This document shows positions 16,932 to 24,205 of a DNA stretch of 40,097 bases, one piece after another. This stretch comes from Frigoribacterium sp. Leaf186 (GTDB lineage Bacteria; Actinomycetota; Actinomycetes; Actinomycetales; Microbacteriaceae): positions 26,248-66,344 of the forward strand of contig NZ_LMPQ01000006.1 of assembly GCF_001423905.1 (NCBI RefSeq), in the 5' to 3' direction. A model generated the notes under the pieces. That model was given only the letters and a program-made list of their open reading frames with translations, ran no database searches and was not told where the DNA came from. Made by a program: the position numbers and the translations under genes. Each line of letters starts with the position of its first letter. The stretch's first letter is position 1.

Positions 16932-17881
16932 CGTCGGGCGCGATGTGGTTGTCCGCAACGTCCGCGGGACGTCTGCTGCACTGTCCCGCGTCCGCTTCGT
17001 TAGTTTCAGCGCCTGACCCTGTTCCGGCGTCACCACCCGGGAACGCAGGAACTCTGGCCCACTTCGCGGTGAACGCATGGGTCGAGGGCGGGGCCTGGCT
17101 GTCGGACGCGCCTGGACTATCTCTACAAGACTGCTGGGACAGCGAAGCGGCGCGCTGGGGAGTTGACACGAGGAGGCTCACTGAGTCGGTCATGACTCGA
17201 TCCCGACTGCGGTCTCGTGGTGCTGAGCTCGCTGCGCTCCTCCAATCCGTAGGTGAGACCGCCCGCTCCGAGGTGTCTTTGCGGGACAGCGCTCAGCTGC
17301 TCTACGGCCAGGTCGACATCGTCGTCAATAATCAGGATGGTGGCGCGATTATCGACCTGAGAACAGGAGCCGATAGCCAGACCGAGCGAGTGCGGACGCA
17401 ACTGCTCGTTTATGCCCACCTGTTTCGTCACGAGACTAACCGTCTTCCTGACGCGCTCATCGTCTTCAGTCTCAGGCACGGCGCCGAGCAGATCGACTTC
17501 TCGGAGGGAGACATCGACGGGGTGCTCAAACGGGTGCAGGCGGCGCGGAAGCAGCCGTCACTTGCTTTCCCCGACCCCGCCGGGTGTAAGTTCTGCCGAC
17601 GCCGACTGCGATGCGAACCTCACTGGGAAGCCGCTTCGGCATGGGAGGACCCCGACTGCGTGGAAGGCGTTGTCAGCAGGATGGAGGCGGCGGCTACGAG
17701 CTTGATGGCAATCCGTGTCGATACCATTTCAGCCCAACAGTGGGTCACGGGGCTTGCTTCCTCGGTAGTCGGAGGGCTCAAGTCGGGCGATACCGTCCGG
17801 TTCACAGAGGTGGCAGGCAAGGGTGAACCTCTCGCGAAAGAGTGGCGGGCTACGCGGTCGACGCGGAGTGCGAGGGTGTGA
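16928..17881 (+). CDS. PD-(D/E)XK nuclease with Fe-S cluster, Cas4/AddB-like
   Basis: A 317-aa protein; the GTG at 16928 overlaps the helicase stop (GTGA). It carries the RecB/Cas4 nuclease layout: N-terminal Cys19 (LLHCPAS), motif-I His45 (GTLAHFAVNAW), acidic Glu115, GQVD with Asp130, and the core IIDLRTG with Asp143 and Arg145, then the QLLVYA motif (Gln158, Tyr161). Three cysteines follow (Cys220, Cys223, Cys229; CKFCRRRLRC), which with Cys19 match the 4Fe-4S set of Cas4 and AddB. Odd: the catalytic lysine of D-x-K is arginine here, so activity may be altered or lost. Last gene of the operon, followed at once by a hairpin. Likely processes DNA together with the helicase. Confidence 0.87.
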   Translation: MTSGAMWLSATSAGRLLHCPASASLVSAPDPVPASPPGNAGTLAHFAVNAWVEGGAWLSDAPGLSLQDCWDSEAARWGVDTRRLTESVMTRSRLRSRGAELAALLQSVGETARSEVSLRDSAQLLYGQVDIVVNNQDGGAIIDLRTGADSQTERVRTQLLVYAHLFRHETNRLPDALIVFSLRHGAEQIDFSEGDIDGVLKRVQAARKQPSLAFPDPAGCKFCRRRLRCEPHWEAASAWEDPDCVEGVVSRMEAAATSLMAIRVDTISAQQWVTGLASSVVGGLKSGDTVRFTEVAGKGEPLAKEWRATRSTRSARV

Positions 17882-17882
17882 C

Positions 17883-17899
17883 AGCACCTCGAGGGTGCT
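17883..17899 (+). terminator. hairpin directly after the nuclease gene
   Basis: AGCACC (17883-17888) and GGTGCT (17894-17899) form a 6-bp stem two nucleotides after the stop codon. There is no T-run, as is common for high-G+C terminators. Confidence 0.5.
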
Positions 17900-17932
17900 C
17901 AGCCCCGGCGCTCGATGTACCTTGCCATGACG

Positions 17933-18977
17933 TTGGTGACACGTTGAGTTGGAAACAGGAGGACCTCCTGGGTTAGCGGAGCTGTCTCGTTCAGCCATCC
18001 ACCAGCAGGTCCCTGTGCCCCTCGTTATCGCCCGTCTGACCGTCCACGGGAGGGCACTGCTCATCGAGCGAGTCGTCGGGGATCGCCGGCCCATGGCGCA
18101 CGTCGCCCGCGAGCTCGGCATCTCGCGTCAGTGCGCCCACCGATGGGTCCGGCGATCCCGGGACGAGTGCTAGGCAGGGTTGATCGATCGATCGCCCCGT
18201 CCTCGTCAGACCCCGACCCGGACCAGCCCAGCACGAGAGCAAGCCGTTCTCAAGGCCCGGGCCAGGCTCCGCTTCGGCCCCGCTCGTCTCTCAGCAGCGA
18301 CCGGTGTCCCAGCCCGGACCATCAGCCGCATCCTGACCCGCCACGAGATTCCGAAACTGGCGTGGTGCGACCCCTCAACCGGAGATCTCATCCGCGCATC
18401 CTGGTCGACCCAGAAACGACACGAGCATTCCCGTCCCGGCGACCTGATCCATATCAACATTACGGAGTTACGCCACATCCCGACGGCGGCGGATGGCGTG
18501 TCCACGGCCGCGCCGCGAACACCCGCGACCGGAAAACCCCGGGTCGGGTTCGACTACTTCCACGTGCCGCAGTCGATAACCAAGCTCGCCTCGCCTACGC
18601 CGAGATCCATGCCGAAGAGAAAGTTGCAACCGCGGTCGGCTTTCTCACCCGCACCGCCACACTTTTCCTCGCTCACGGCATTGACCCCATCTAGCGCCTC
18701 ATCACCAATAACGCCATCGCCTACCGCCACTCCGCCGCGTTCAAGACCGCCGTTGCGGACCTCTAGGCCCGGCGGAAGTTCATCAAGTCCCACTGCCCAC
18801 GGCATAGCGGGAAAGTCGAAGGCTTTAACCGGACCCTCGGGACCGAATGGGCATATCGGCAGCCCTTCACCGGCAATGCTGCTCGAGCAGCAGCCCCTGC
18901 GCCCTGGATCGAGCACTACAACACTGAACGAATGCACACCGGCCACGAAACAACTCCCGCAGCCCGAGTGTCACCAA
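17933..18977 (+). mobile_element. decayed IS481-family insertion sequence
   Basis: Perfect 10-bp terminal inverted repeats TTGGTGACAC (17933-17942) and GTGTCACCAA (18968-18977) enclose about 1045 bp, the usual IS481 size. The body encodes an interrupted IS481-type transposase. No clear target-site duplication was found. It lies just behind the helicase operon. Confidence 0.75.
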
Positions 18978-18983
18978 CCTGGT
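17949..18983 (+). pseudogene. IS481-family transposase, inactivated
   Basis: A transposase that would move the element by DDE chemistry, now broken. The N-terminal helix-turn-helix (PMAHVARELGISRQCAHRWVRR) is followed by a TAG stop at 18171-18173; the same frame continues (GLIDRSPRPRQTPTRTS) to about 18480, where it shifts by one frame into IPDGGGWRVHGRA..., then a TAG at 18692 and another after VADL near 18763. The end (GKVEGFNRTLGTEWAYRQPF, HYNTERMHTGHE) is typical of IS481. Two catalytic positions have Asn in place of Asp: HINITEL (normally HxDxxxL) and TNNAIAY (normally TDNGxxY). Many lesions are G:C to A:T changes. It is non-functional. Confidence 0.82.
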
Positions 18984-19208
18984 GACGCACTACACGGAGG
19001 CGGTGTGGGCGGACGAAGAGGCTCAGGCCGACCTCGACATAGCGGAGGCGGCCTGGCCTGTGATCGCTAGGCACTAGTAGTCATAGAGCTTCCAGGCGCG
19101 GAGTGATACGTCCGACAATCTGAGGTCTAAGACTGAATGGGCAAAGACGCTTGTAGAGAAGAGCCAGCGTCATATGCGTAAGTAAGTACACCAGGGCAAA
19201 CTGCAGTC

Positions 19209-19913
19209 ATGCGAATTCCTTGGGTGCGAGACGAGATCATCCTGGCCGCTGACCTTCGAAACTCTGCCGGTCGGCATCTTTCGATGAGTGACCTACAGGT
19301 GATCGAACTGTCAAACCTCCTCCGTCGTGCGAAATTCCATGCGATTGCAAAACGCGACCCAAGTTTTAGAAGCCCCGGATCTGTTCGACGGAAGATGGCT
19401 GATGTTGGCACATCCGACCCGAAATACACAGGACGTGCCACGAAGGGGAATTCGCTCGACGCGGGTGTGCGGGAAGACTTCGAGGCTGACCCAGACGCGA
19501 TGCACGCCTTAGCGCTCTTGATCCGTCGGCTCATCGAGGAGGGTCTAGAGCCCCTCGACGCCGACGACCTGGACAACTTCGAGGCCGAGGAAGGTCGACT
19601 CGTGACAGTCCTCGTCCGTCGCAGAGAACGCGACCGAAGACTGCGAGCAACAAAGATTGACGGCGTCCTTTCCGAAGGCAGGGAGCTCGACTGTGAGGTC
19701 TGCAACGTAAATTTCGAGGCCAAGTATGGTCCTCGCGGGCGGGGCTATGTCGAGATCCATCACGTTCTCCCGCTCTCTGTCTCGGGTCCGACCCTCACGT
19801 CTCTGGAAGACCTCGCGCTGCTCTGCAGCAATTGTCACCGGATGGTTCATCAGACTCCGTGGATCACACCAGTTGACCTGAGGCAGCAAATGTTGGAGGC
19901 GTTACGAGCGTGA
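19209..19913 (+). CDS. HNH endonuclease (McrA-like)
   Basis: A 234-aa protein from the ATG at 19209. The C-terminal domain is a zinc-stapled HNH nuclease: Cys162-x2-Cys165, then VEIHHVLPLS with His184-His185, then CSNCHRMVH with Cys206, Cys209, His210 and His214. This arrangement is that of McrA-type HNH enzymes. The N-terminal ~100 residues (IPWVRDEIILAADL..., with a basic FRSPGSVRRKMADVGTSDP segment) resemble the DNA-binding part found before HNH domains in actinobacterial restriction proteins. It may cut modified DNA, which fits its place beside an R-M system and McrBC, but target preference cannot be read from sequence. Weak ribosome binding site. It stands alone after the IS remnant. Confidence 0.8.
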   Translation: MRIPWVRDEIILAADLRNSAGRHLSMSDLQVIELSNLLRRAKFHAIAKRDPSFRSPGSVRRKMADVGTSDPKYTGRATKGNSLDAGVREDFEADPDAMHALALLIRRLIEEGLEPLDADDLDNFEAEEGRLVTVLVRRRERDRRLRATKIDGVLSEGRELDCEVCNVNFEAKYGPRGRGYVEIHHVLPLSVSGPTLTSLEDLALLCSNCHRMVHQTPWITPVDLRQQMLEALRA

Positions 19914-20451
19914 CCTCCTGTACCCTCCGCTCGATTGTGACGACGACATGCGGCGAGGCCTTGGCGTCGGCTGCGAGTACAGGCTGACTCCCAGCAACGT
20001 CGTGGTGCGGACGGCGGGCGGAATGTGTTCGAAAAATGCTTTCCCCTGAGTCGTACGCGAAGGATCGCCGAACGGGCTTCCTCGGGACCACATCGAGCAG
20101 GGGGTGTTCGTCCTGAGGCGCTTTTTGGATCTCTGCCCAAACGTCGTGTCGATTGTCGCGCACGGCGGCTACGCTCACCGATCGGCTCAGATATTGAGGT
20201 CCACCCGCTTCGTCGGTCCGTTTGTGCGGCGTGCGAAGAGTCCACACGTGGGATGCGCGCCACATGAGTGACCGAGCCTTCATCCTGCCGCCAAGGCAGC
20301 GTGACACTCTACAAGACTTCGCAGAGACGTGCAGACAGGCCATGGCTCACCCCGGAATCATGCCGAACGGATCGGCCTCGATTGTCGTAGACCGTACGGT
20401 ATAAGGAATGCCCGAAGCCAGTCACAGGGGAGCACGGCAAAACCAGTGAAG
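19914..20451. other. 538-nt region without a convincing gene
   Basis: Lies between the converging HNH and membrane-protein genes. Frames are open on the minus strand (19864-20343) and a 46-codon plus-strand frame starts at 20264, but none shows motifs or a ribosome binding site. It may hold decayed coding sequence. Confidence 0.4.
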
Positions 20452-20994
20452 TCACGGGGCGGTTCGACCGAGCTGACCCGTCTCACTACGCGACCACTGC
20501 CGCCCATAACTGTCGGTGAACGAAATATTTGTCACTCTCTTGCTCTTCGAGGCGCTGAAGGGGCGAATGGGATCAACGAATTCGCCCACGGGTTTCGCGA
20601 AGTCCCAGTGGAACGTGTCGCCTTCCTCCATGAAGCGCTTCTGCTCGAGGAAGAGCTGTCCCGGAGGGACGCAAGCGAGCGTCGGGGCGTGGTTCGTCCT
20701 GAAGCCGCCGACGGTGATCTTGACGTTGTAAACAGGTTCTTCCGACGAATTAGACACGATCACACCGAAGGTTTGGGCGTCGTTCCTCAGCAGGCGCAGT
20801 GCGGACCACGCATTCACCTTTGATGCCTGTCGGCCCTCTCTCTCCTCTGCAGCAGTCACATCTCTGTCGGTCTCGATCCGGAACAGCTTCTTGGCGTCGC
20901 GGACTGCGAAACCCGCCGCGAGGAGCGCCCCGACCGTCGCCAGGGCGGCGACAACGGAAGCAATGACGTCGATGATGTCTAGGTAGTTGGCCAC
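20452..20994 (-). CDS. membrane-anchored hypothetical protein
   Basis: A 180-aa product from a GTG at 20994. One N-terminal membrane span (VIASVVAALATVGALLAAGFAV) is followed by a charged, coiled-coil-like segment (DAKKLFRIETDRDVTAAEEREGRQASKVNAW) and a C-terminal beta-rich domain (FGVIVSNSSEEPVYNVKITVGGF...PPGQLFLEQKRF). The beta part has the look of a small immunoglobulin-like fold, seen often in actinobacterial single-span proteins of unknown role. No ribosome binding site is obvious. Function unknown; other single-span proteins of similar size occur at 25931 and 33061 in this window. Confidence 0.65.
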   Translation of the reverse strand: MANYLDIIDVIASVVAALATVGALLAAGFAVRDAKKLFRIETDRDVTAAEEREGRQASKVNAWSALRLLRNDAQTFGVIVSNSSEEPVYNVKITVGGFRTNHAPTLACVPPGQLFLEQKRFMEEGDTFHWDFAKPVGEFVDPIRPFSASKSKRVTNISFTDSYGRQWSRSETGQLGRTAP

Positions 20995-21127
20995 TCAGAA
21001 ATCTTGGCGCGTCGACGCGTTCGGCGTATCCGTCGCTGGACTGATGCTGACGATCTTCGCGCTATCGGCAACCCGTGTTCTCAGGGCTATCGGGGGCCTG
21101 CGTCGCTTGTAGACATCGATAGGCCAA

Positions 21128-21512
21128 CTACTCGCGCGGTCGGTACGTCGTCGCGACGGCGCCGGAGGCGAGGTCGCGGCGGTCGGCCGGGGTGAGGTCG
21201 AGGGGGTGGGGGAGGCCGGCGAGCAGGTAGGGGCCGTGGCCGGCGAACCAGGGGTAGACGGTGAACTCGTACTCGTCGACCAGGCCCCAGCCGACGACGT
21301 CGGTGGCGAAGGTGGAACCTCCGAGGCGCAGCGGGCCGCCGGGGCGGCTCTTCAGCTCGCGCACCGCCTCGCGCAGGTCTCCGCCGAGCAGCTCGGCGTT
21401 CCAGTCGACGCTCTCGATCGTCGTCGACGCCACGTGCTTCGGGATCTCGTGGATGGTCCGGGCGAAGGGCTGCATCCAGAAGGGAAAGGCCTCCGACGCG
21501 GGTGGGCGCCCG
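21128..21512 (-). pseudogene. 5'-truncated dihydrofolate-reductase-like gene copy
   Basis: Encodes the last 126 residues of a DHFR/RibD-C-type protein, 113 of them identical (counted by eye) to the intact paralogue at 32379-32924 in the same orientation. Similarity stops abruptly at about 21512 in the codons for RPPASEAF, so the first ~55 residues with the nucleotide-binding start are missing. An open frame continues to 21532 with unrelated codons and no ribosome binding site. It lies directly upstream of the MerR promoter. It is almost certainly non-functional. Confidence 0.85.
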
Positions 21513-21561
21513 GCGTGCCCTGTCGGAGTCACACATGAACCGGCCCAACACGAAGACGCCC

Positions 21562-21593
21562 TTGACCCTGCCCCAAGGGCATGGTCTCTACTT
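21562..21593 (+). promoter_or_regulatory. MerR-type promoter with operator dyad
   Basis: A -35 TTGACC (21562-21567) and a -10-like CTACTT (21588-21593) are separated by 20 nt, the long spacer used by MerR-regulated promoters. The spacer region holds the dyad GACCCTGCCC-CAA-GGGCATGGTC (21564-21586), nine of ten positions symmetric. It lies 46 nt before the MerR start, so the regulator should control its own operon. Confidence 0.75.
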
Positions 21594-21638
21594 AGTCACG
21601 TACCGGCACCGAGCCGGCTTGACCGAGAGGAGCCGCCC

Positions 21639-22517
21639 GTGGCCTGGAGCACACGCGAGCTGGCCGAGCTGGCCGGCACCACCGTCAAGTCGGTGCGGTA
21701 CTACCACCAGCTCGGGCTGCTCGACGAGCCCGCGCGGCTGACCAACGGGTACAAGCAGTACGAGGTGCGGCACCTGGTGCGCCTCCTGCAGATCACTCGC
21801 CTGACCGACCTCGGCGTCCCGCTCGCTCAGATCGAATCGATCGGCTCGTCCGTCGACGACCCCGCCGGCGCCCTCCGCACGATCGACGCCGAGCTCGCCG
21901 CCACCATCGAGCGGCTGCAACGCATCCGCGCCGAGCTGGCGGCGATCCTCGAGAACCGGACCAGCGCCTCCTTGCCTGCCGGGTTCGCCGAGGCGGGACG
22001 CGACCTCAGCGAAGCCGACCAGTCGCTGCTGCTGATCTGGTCGAAGGTGTTCGACGAGGGGGCGATGGACGACCTGAAGCAGATGTTGATCGACTCGCCC
22101 AAGACGGCTGCCGACGTCGAGCTCGACGGGCTCACCGACGACGCCGACCGCGAGACGCGGCGGCGGCTGGGGGAGCAGTACGCTCCCGTGCTGGCGGCGG
22201 TGACTGAGCGGTACGAGTGGTTGGGTGCCCCGGGCGAGCGGGCTCCGCGGGGCGCGGCGTTCGCGCAGCAGACCGTGACCGAGGCGGTGGCCGAGCTCTA
22301 CAACGGTGCTCAGCGCGAGGTGCTGTACCGGGCGTCGCTGATCGGTGCGGGCAAGCTCGATGAGCTGGCCGCGCTCGAGGCGGCGCTCGATGCCGCCGAG
22401 ACGCCCGGCGGTGGCGAGGCGATCGGTGGCGAGGCGACCGGTGTCGGGGACGCGGGTCGCGGCTCCGGGCCGAGCCGCGCCTCCTCGGGTCCCGACTCCG
22501 AAGGAGGCCGACGATGA
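21639..22517 (+). CDS. MerR-family transcriptional regulator
   Basis: A 292-aa regulator. The GTG at 21639 is chosen because GAGAGGAG (21625-21632) precedes it at proper spacing; the frame is open upstream only as shadow of the truncated DHFR copy. The N-terminal winged helix-turn-helix has the MerR pattern (STRELAELAGTTVKSVRYYHQLGLLDEPARLTNGYKQY, 4-41), followed by HLVRLLQITRLTDLGVPLAQI and a dimerisation coiled coil (~75-110). The remaining 170 residues are helical, acidic and larger than in metal sensors, suggesting an organic effector domain. The C-terminus is low-complexity (GGGEAIGGEATGVGDAG). It overlaps the GPP34 gene (ATGA). A dyad promoter just upstream indicates autoregulation. Confidence 0.9.
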   Translation: MAWSTRELAELAGTTVKSVRYYHQLGLLDEPARLTNGYKQYEVRHLVRLLQITRLTDLGVPLAQIESIGSSVDDPAGALRTIDAELAATIERLQRIRAELAAILENRTSASLPAGFAEAGRDLSEADQSLLLIWSKVFDEGAMDDLKQMLIDSPKTAADVELDGLTDDADRETRRRLGEQYAPVLAAVTERYEWLGAPGERAPRGAAFAQQTVTEAVAELYNGAQREVLYRASLIGAGKLDELAALEAALDAAETPGGGEAIGGEATGVGDAGRGSGPSRASSGPDSEGGRR

Positions 22518-23224
22518 GCGAGACGACACTGGCGCCCACACTGGCCGAGGACCTGCTGCTCGTGCTGTTCGACCCTCGGACGGAGTCGATCCACAGCGAG
22601 GGGTCTCCGCTGTTCCACGTCTTGGCCGGGGCGGTGCTGACCGAGCTGGCGCTGTCCGGTGCGGTCGACATCGACCGGAAGACCACGCTGCGGGGGAGGC
22701 AGGTGCGGGTGACGTCCTCCGCGGCGCCGACCGACGAACTGCTGCTCGGCACTTGGCAGCGGGTCGAGCGCAAGCCGACGGACGCGTATTCGCTCGTGCT
22801 CGAGATCGGTCCGGCGCTGCGGTCTCTGACCCTCGACCGGCTGGTGGCGCGTGGTGCGCTGCTCCGCGAGAAGACGACCACGCTCGGCTTCATCCCCGGC
22901 ACTCGGCTGCGCCTGGCCGAGGGGGCAGGAGGCGCGGGGCGGCGGGGCGAACTCGTCGCGTCGCTGAGGAGCGTCCTCGCGGAGGGTGCCGAGCCGTCGG
23001 TGCGCACCGCCGCCCTCGCGGCACTGGTGTCGGCGAGCGGTGCGCTGCCGGCGATGCACCGGGACATCCCGTGGTCGGGCGACGTCTACACCCGCGGGCG
23101 CGAGCTGCAGCAGGGCAAGTGGGGCGCGCGGATCGCGGGGGACGCCATCGCGGTGGCGGCTGCGGCGATGCTCTCGACGGCGTTGTTCGTGACGGTCGGC
23201 CTGCCGGGGCTTCGGGACGACTGA
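22514..23224 (+). CDS. GPP34 (GOLPH3-like) family protein
   Basis: A 236-aa protein of the GPP34 family, related to eukaryotic Golgi phosphoprotein 3, which binds phosphoinositides; the bacterial role is not established. The N-terminal LAEDLLLVLFDPRTESI..., the helix AGAVLTELALSGAVDID, the beta hairpin and the central helices up to LRSVLAEG match the family order; the C-terminus ends in a hydrophobic helix (AIAVAAAAMLSTALFVTVGL). The start ATG at 22514 has GAAGGAGG seven bases upstream and overlaps the MerR stop by 4 nt, so it is in the MerR operon. MerR-GPP34 pairing is frequent in actinobacteria as far as I recall. Confidence 0.88.
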   Translation: MSETTLAPTLAEDLLLVLFDPRTESIHSEGSPLFHVLAGAVLTELALSGAVDIDRKTTLRGRQVRVTSSAAPTDELLLGTWQRVERKPTDAYSLVLEIGPALRSLTLDRLVARGALLREKTTTLGFIPGTRLRLAEGAGGAGRRGELVASLRSVLAEGAEPSVRTAALAALVSASGALPAMHRDIPWSGDVYTRGRELQQGKWGARIAGDAIAVAAAAMLSTALFVTVGLPGLRDD

Positions 23225-23331
23225 GGTCGTTCTCGTCGCGGCGGCGTCGGACCGCCTCTTTCTCTCATCTTCACCACGCCGGTGCTCGGCGTGCCCTCGC
23301 ACCTCAGTGACACCCATCGAAGGAGATCACC

Positions 23332-24099
23332 ATGTCCATCGCACTCACCCTCTCGGGCCCGTCACACTTGTCAGCTGCCGCGTCGGCATCTGCGTCCGAT
23401 GCCTCGTCGGGCGGCCCGTTCGCCTGGTTGCAGGAGCTGATGGGCCAGGTGCCCGAGCTCGCGCAGCCGCTGGTCCTGGTGCTGGCCGGGGCGATCCCGT
23501 TCTTCGAGGGGGAGGGCGCGGCCGCGCTCGGAGTACTGAGCGGGGTCAACCCGGTCATCGCGGCGCTGGCGGCGATCGTCGGCAACGTGCTGTGCGTGTC
23601 CGCGGTCGTGTGGTTGGGGTCGTGGGTGCGGTCGGGGATCGTGGAACGGCGCAGGAGGCGCGGGGTGGGTGGGGCACCGGCTGGCGGGTCGGGTGCGGTG
23701 GCGGGTGAGCCGGGTGCGGGTGAGGTCGTCGACGGCCGTGCGGGGGCGGCGTCGGGTGGTGCTGGCGCTGGTGCCGGTGCTGGCGATGGTGCTGGTGCGG
23801 GCGTGAGTGCTGCCGGAATGCCTGCGGCGACCCGGGTTGTGTCACGCGACGGGGTGCCGGAGTCGAAGCCCGAGAAGAAGGGTCAGCAGAGGCTCAAGCG
23901 TTGGTTGGTGAAGTTCGGCGTGCCCGGGGCGAGCTTGCTGGCACCGCTCGCGCTGCCGACGATGTTCACCGCGGCGACCCTCGTGAGCACAGGGGTGTCG
24001 AAGGGCTGGGTGATGCTCTGGCAGGTCATCGCGATCGTGATGTGGACGACTGCTGTGACGGTTGTTGCTACGGGGGTGTTGAGCGTTGTGGGTGGTTGA
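23332..24099 (+). CDS. small multidrug-export-type membrane protein
   Basis: A 255-aa membrane protein with GAAGGAGA five bases before the ATG. Hydrophobic segments are at ~42-58 (LAQPLVLVLAGAIPFF), 67-95 (GVLSGVNPVIAALAAIVGNVLCVSAVVWL), 190-225 (FGVPGASLLAPLALPTMFTAATLVS) and 230-255. The E-G rich GAIPFFEGEGAAA and the IVGN motif resemble the 'putative small multidrug export' family (PF06695), which is poorly characterised. Between the halves is a ~70-residue Gly/Ala low-complexity linker (GAGAGAGDGAGAG) that looks like repeat expansion. It is 107 nt after GPP34 and may be co-transcribed with merR-GPP34. Transported compound unknown. Confidence 0.7.
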   Translation: MSIALTLSGPSHLSAAASASASDASSGGPFAWLQELMGQVPELAQPLVLVLAGAIPFFEGEGAAALGVLSGVNPVIAALAAIVGNVLCVSAVVWLGSWVRSGIVERRRRRGVGGAPAGGSGAVAGEPGAGEVVDGRAGAASGGAGAGAGAGDGAGAGVSAAGMPAATRVVSRDGVPESKPEKKGQQRLKRWLVKFGVPGASLLAPLALPTMFTAATLVSTGVSKGWVMLWQVIAIVMWTTAVTVVATGVLSVVGG

Positions 24100-24144
24100 C
24101 GCCGGCCCAGGGTGACAAGGCGCGGAGGAGAAATCGCCCGCTTC

Positions 24145-24176
24145 CCATTCGCCGTTTTCTTCCTCCTGGCGAATGG
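24145..24176. terminator. 9-bp perfect inverted repeat before DUF726 gene
   Basis: CCATTCGCC (24145-24153) and GGCGAATGG (24168-24176) flank a 14-nt pyrimidine-rich loop. It lies 46 nt after the exporter stop and 30 nt before the DUF726 start, so it can be the terminator of the former or an operator of the latter. Confidence 0.5.
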
Positions 24177-24205
24177 CGGTGCGCCAAGCTGAGACTATTT
24201 CTCTT

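Noticed and set aside
19850-20343. Minus-strand frames after the HNH gene
   Set aside because: Arginine/proline-rich composition and no start signals; likely shadow or decayed sequence.
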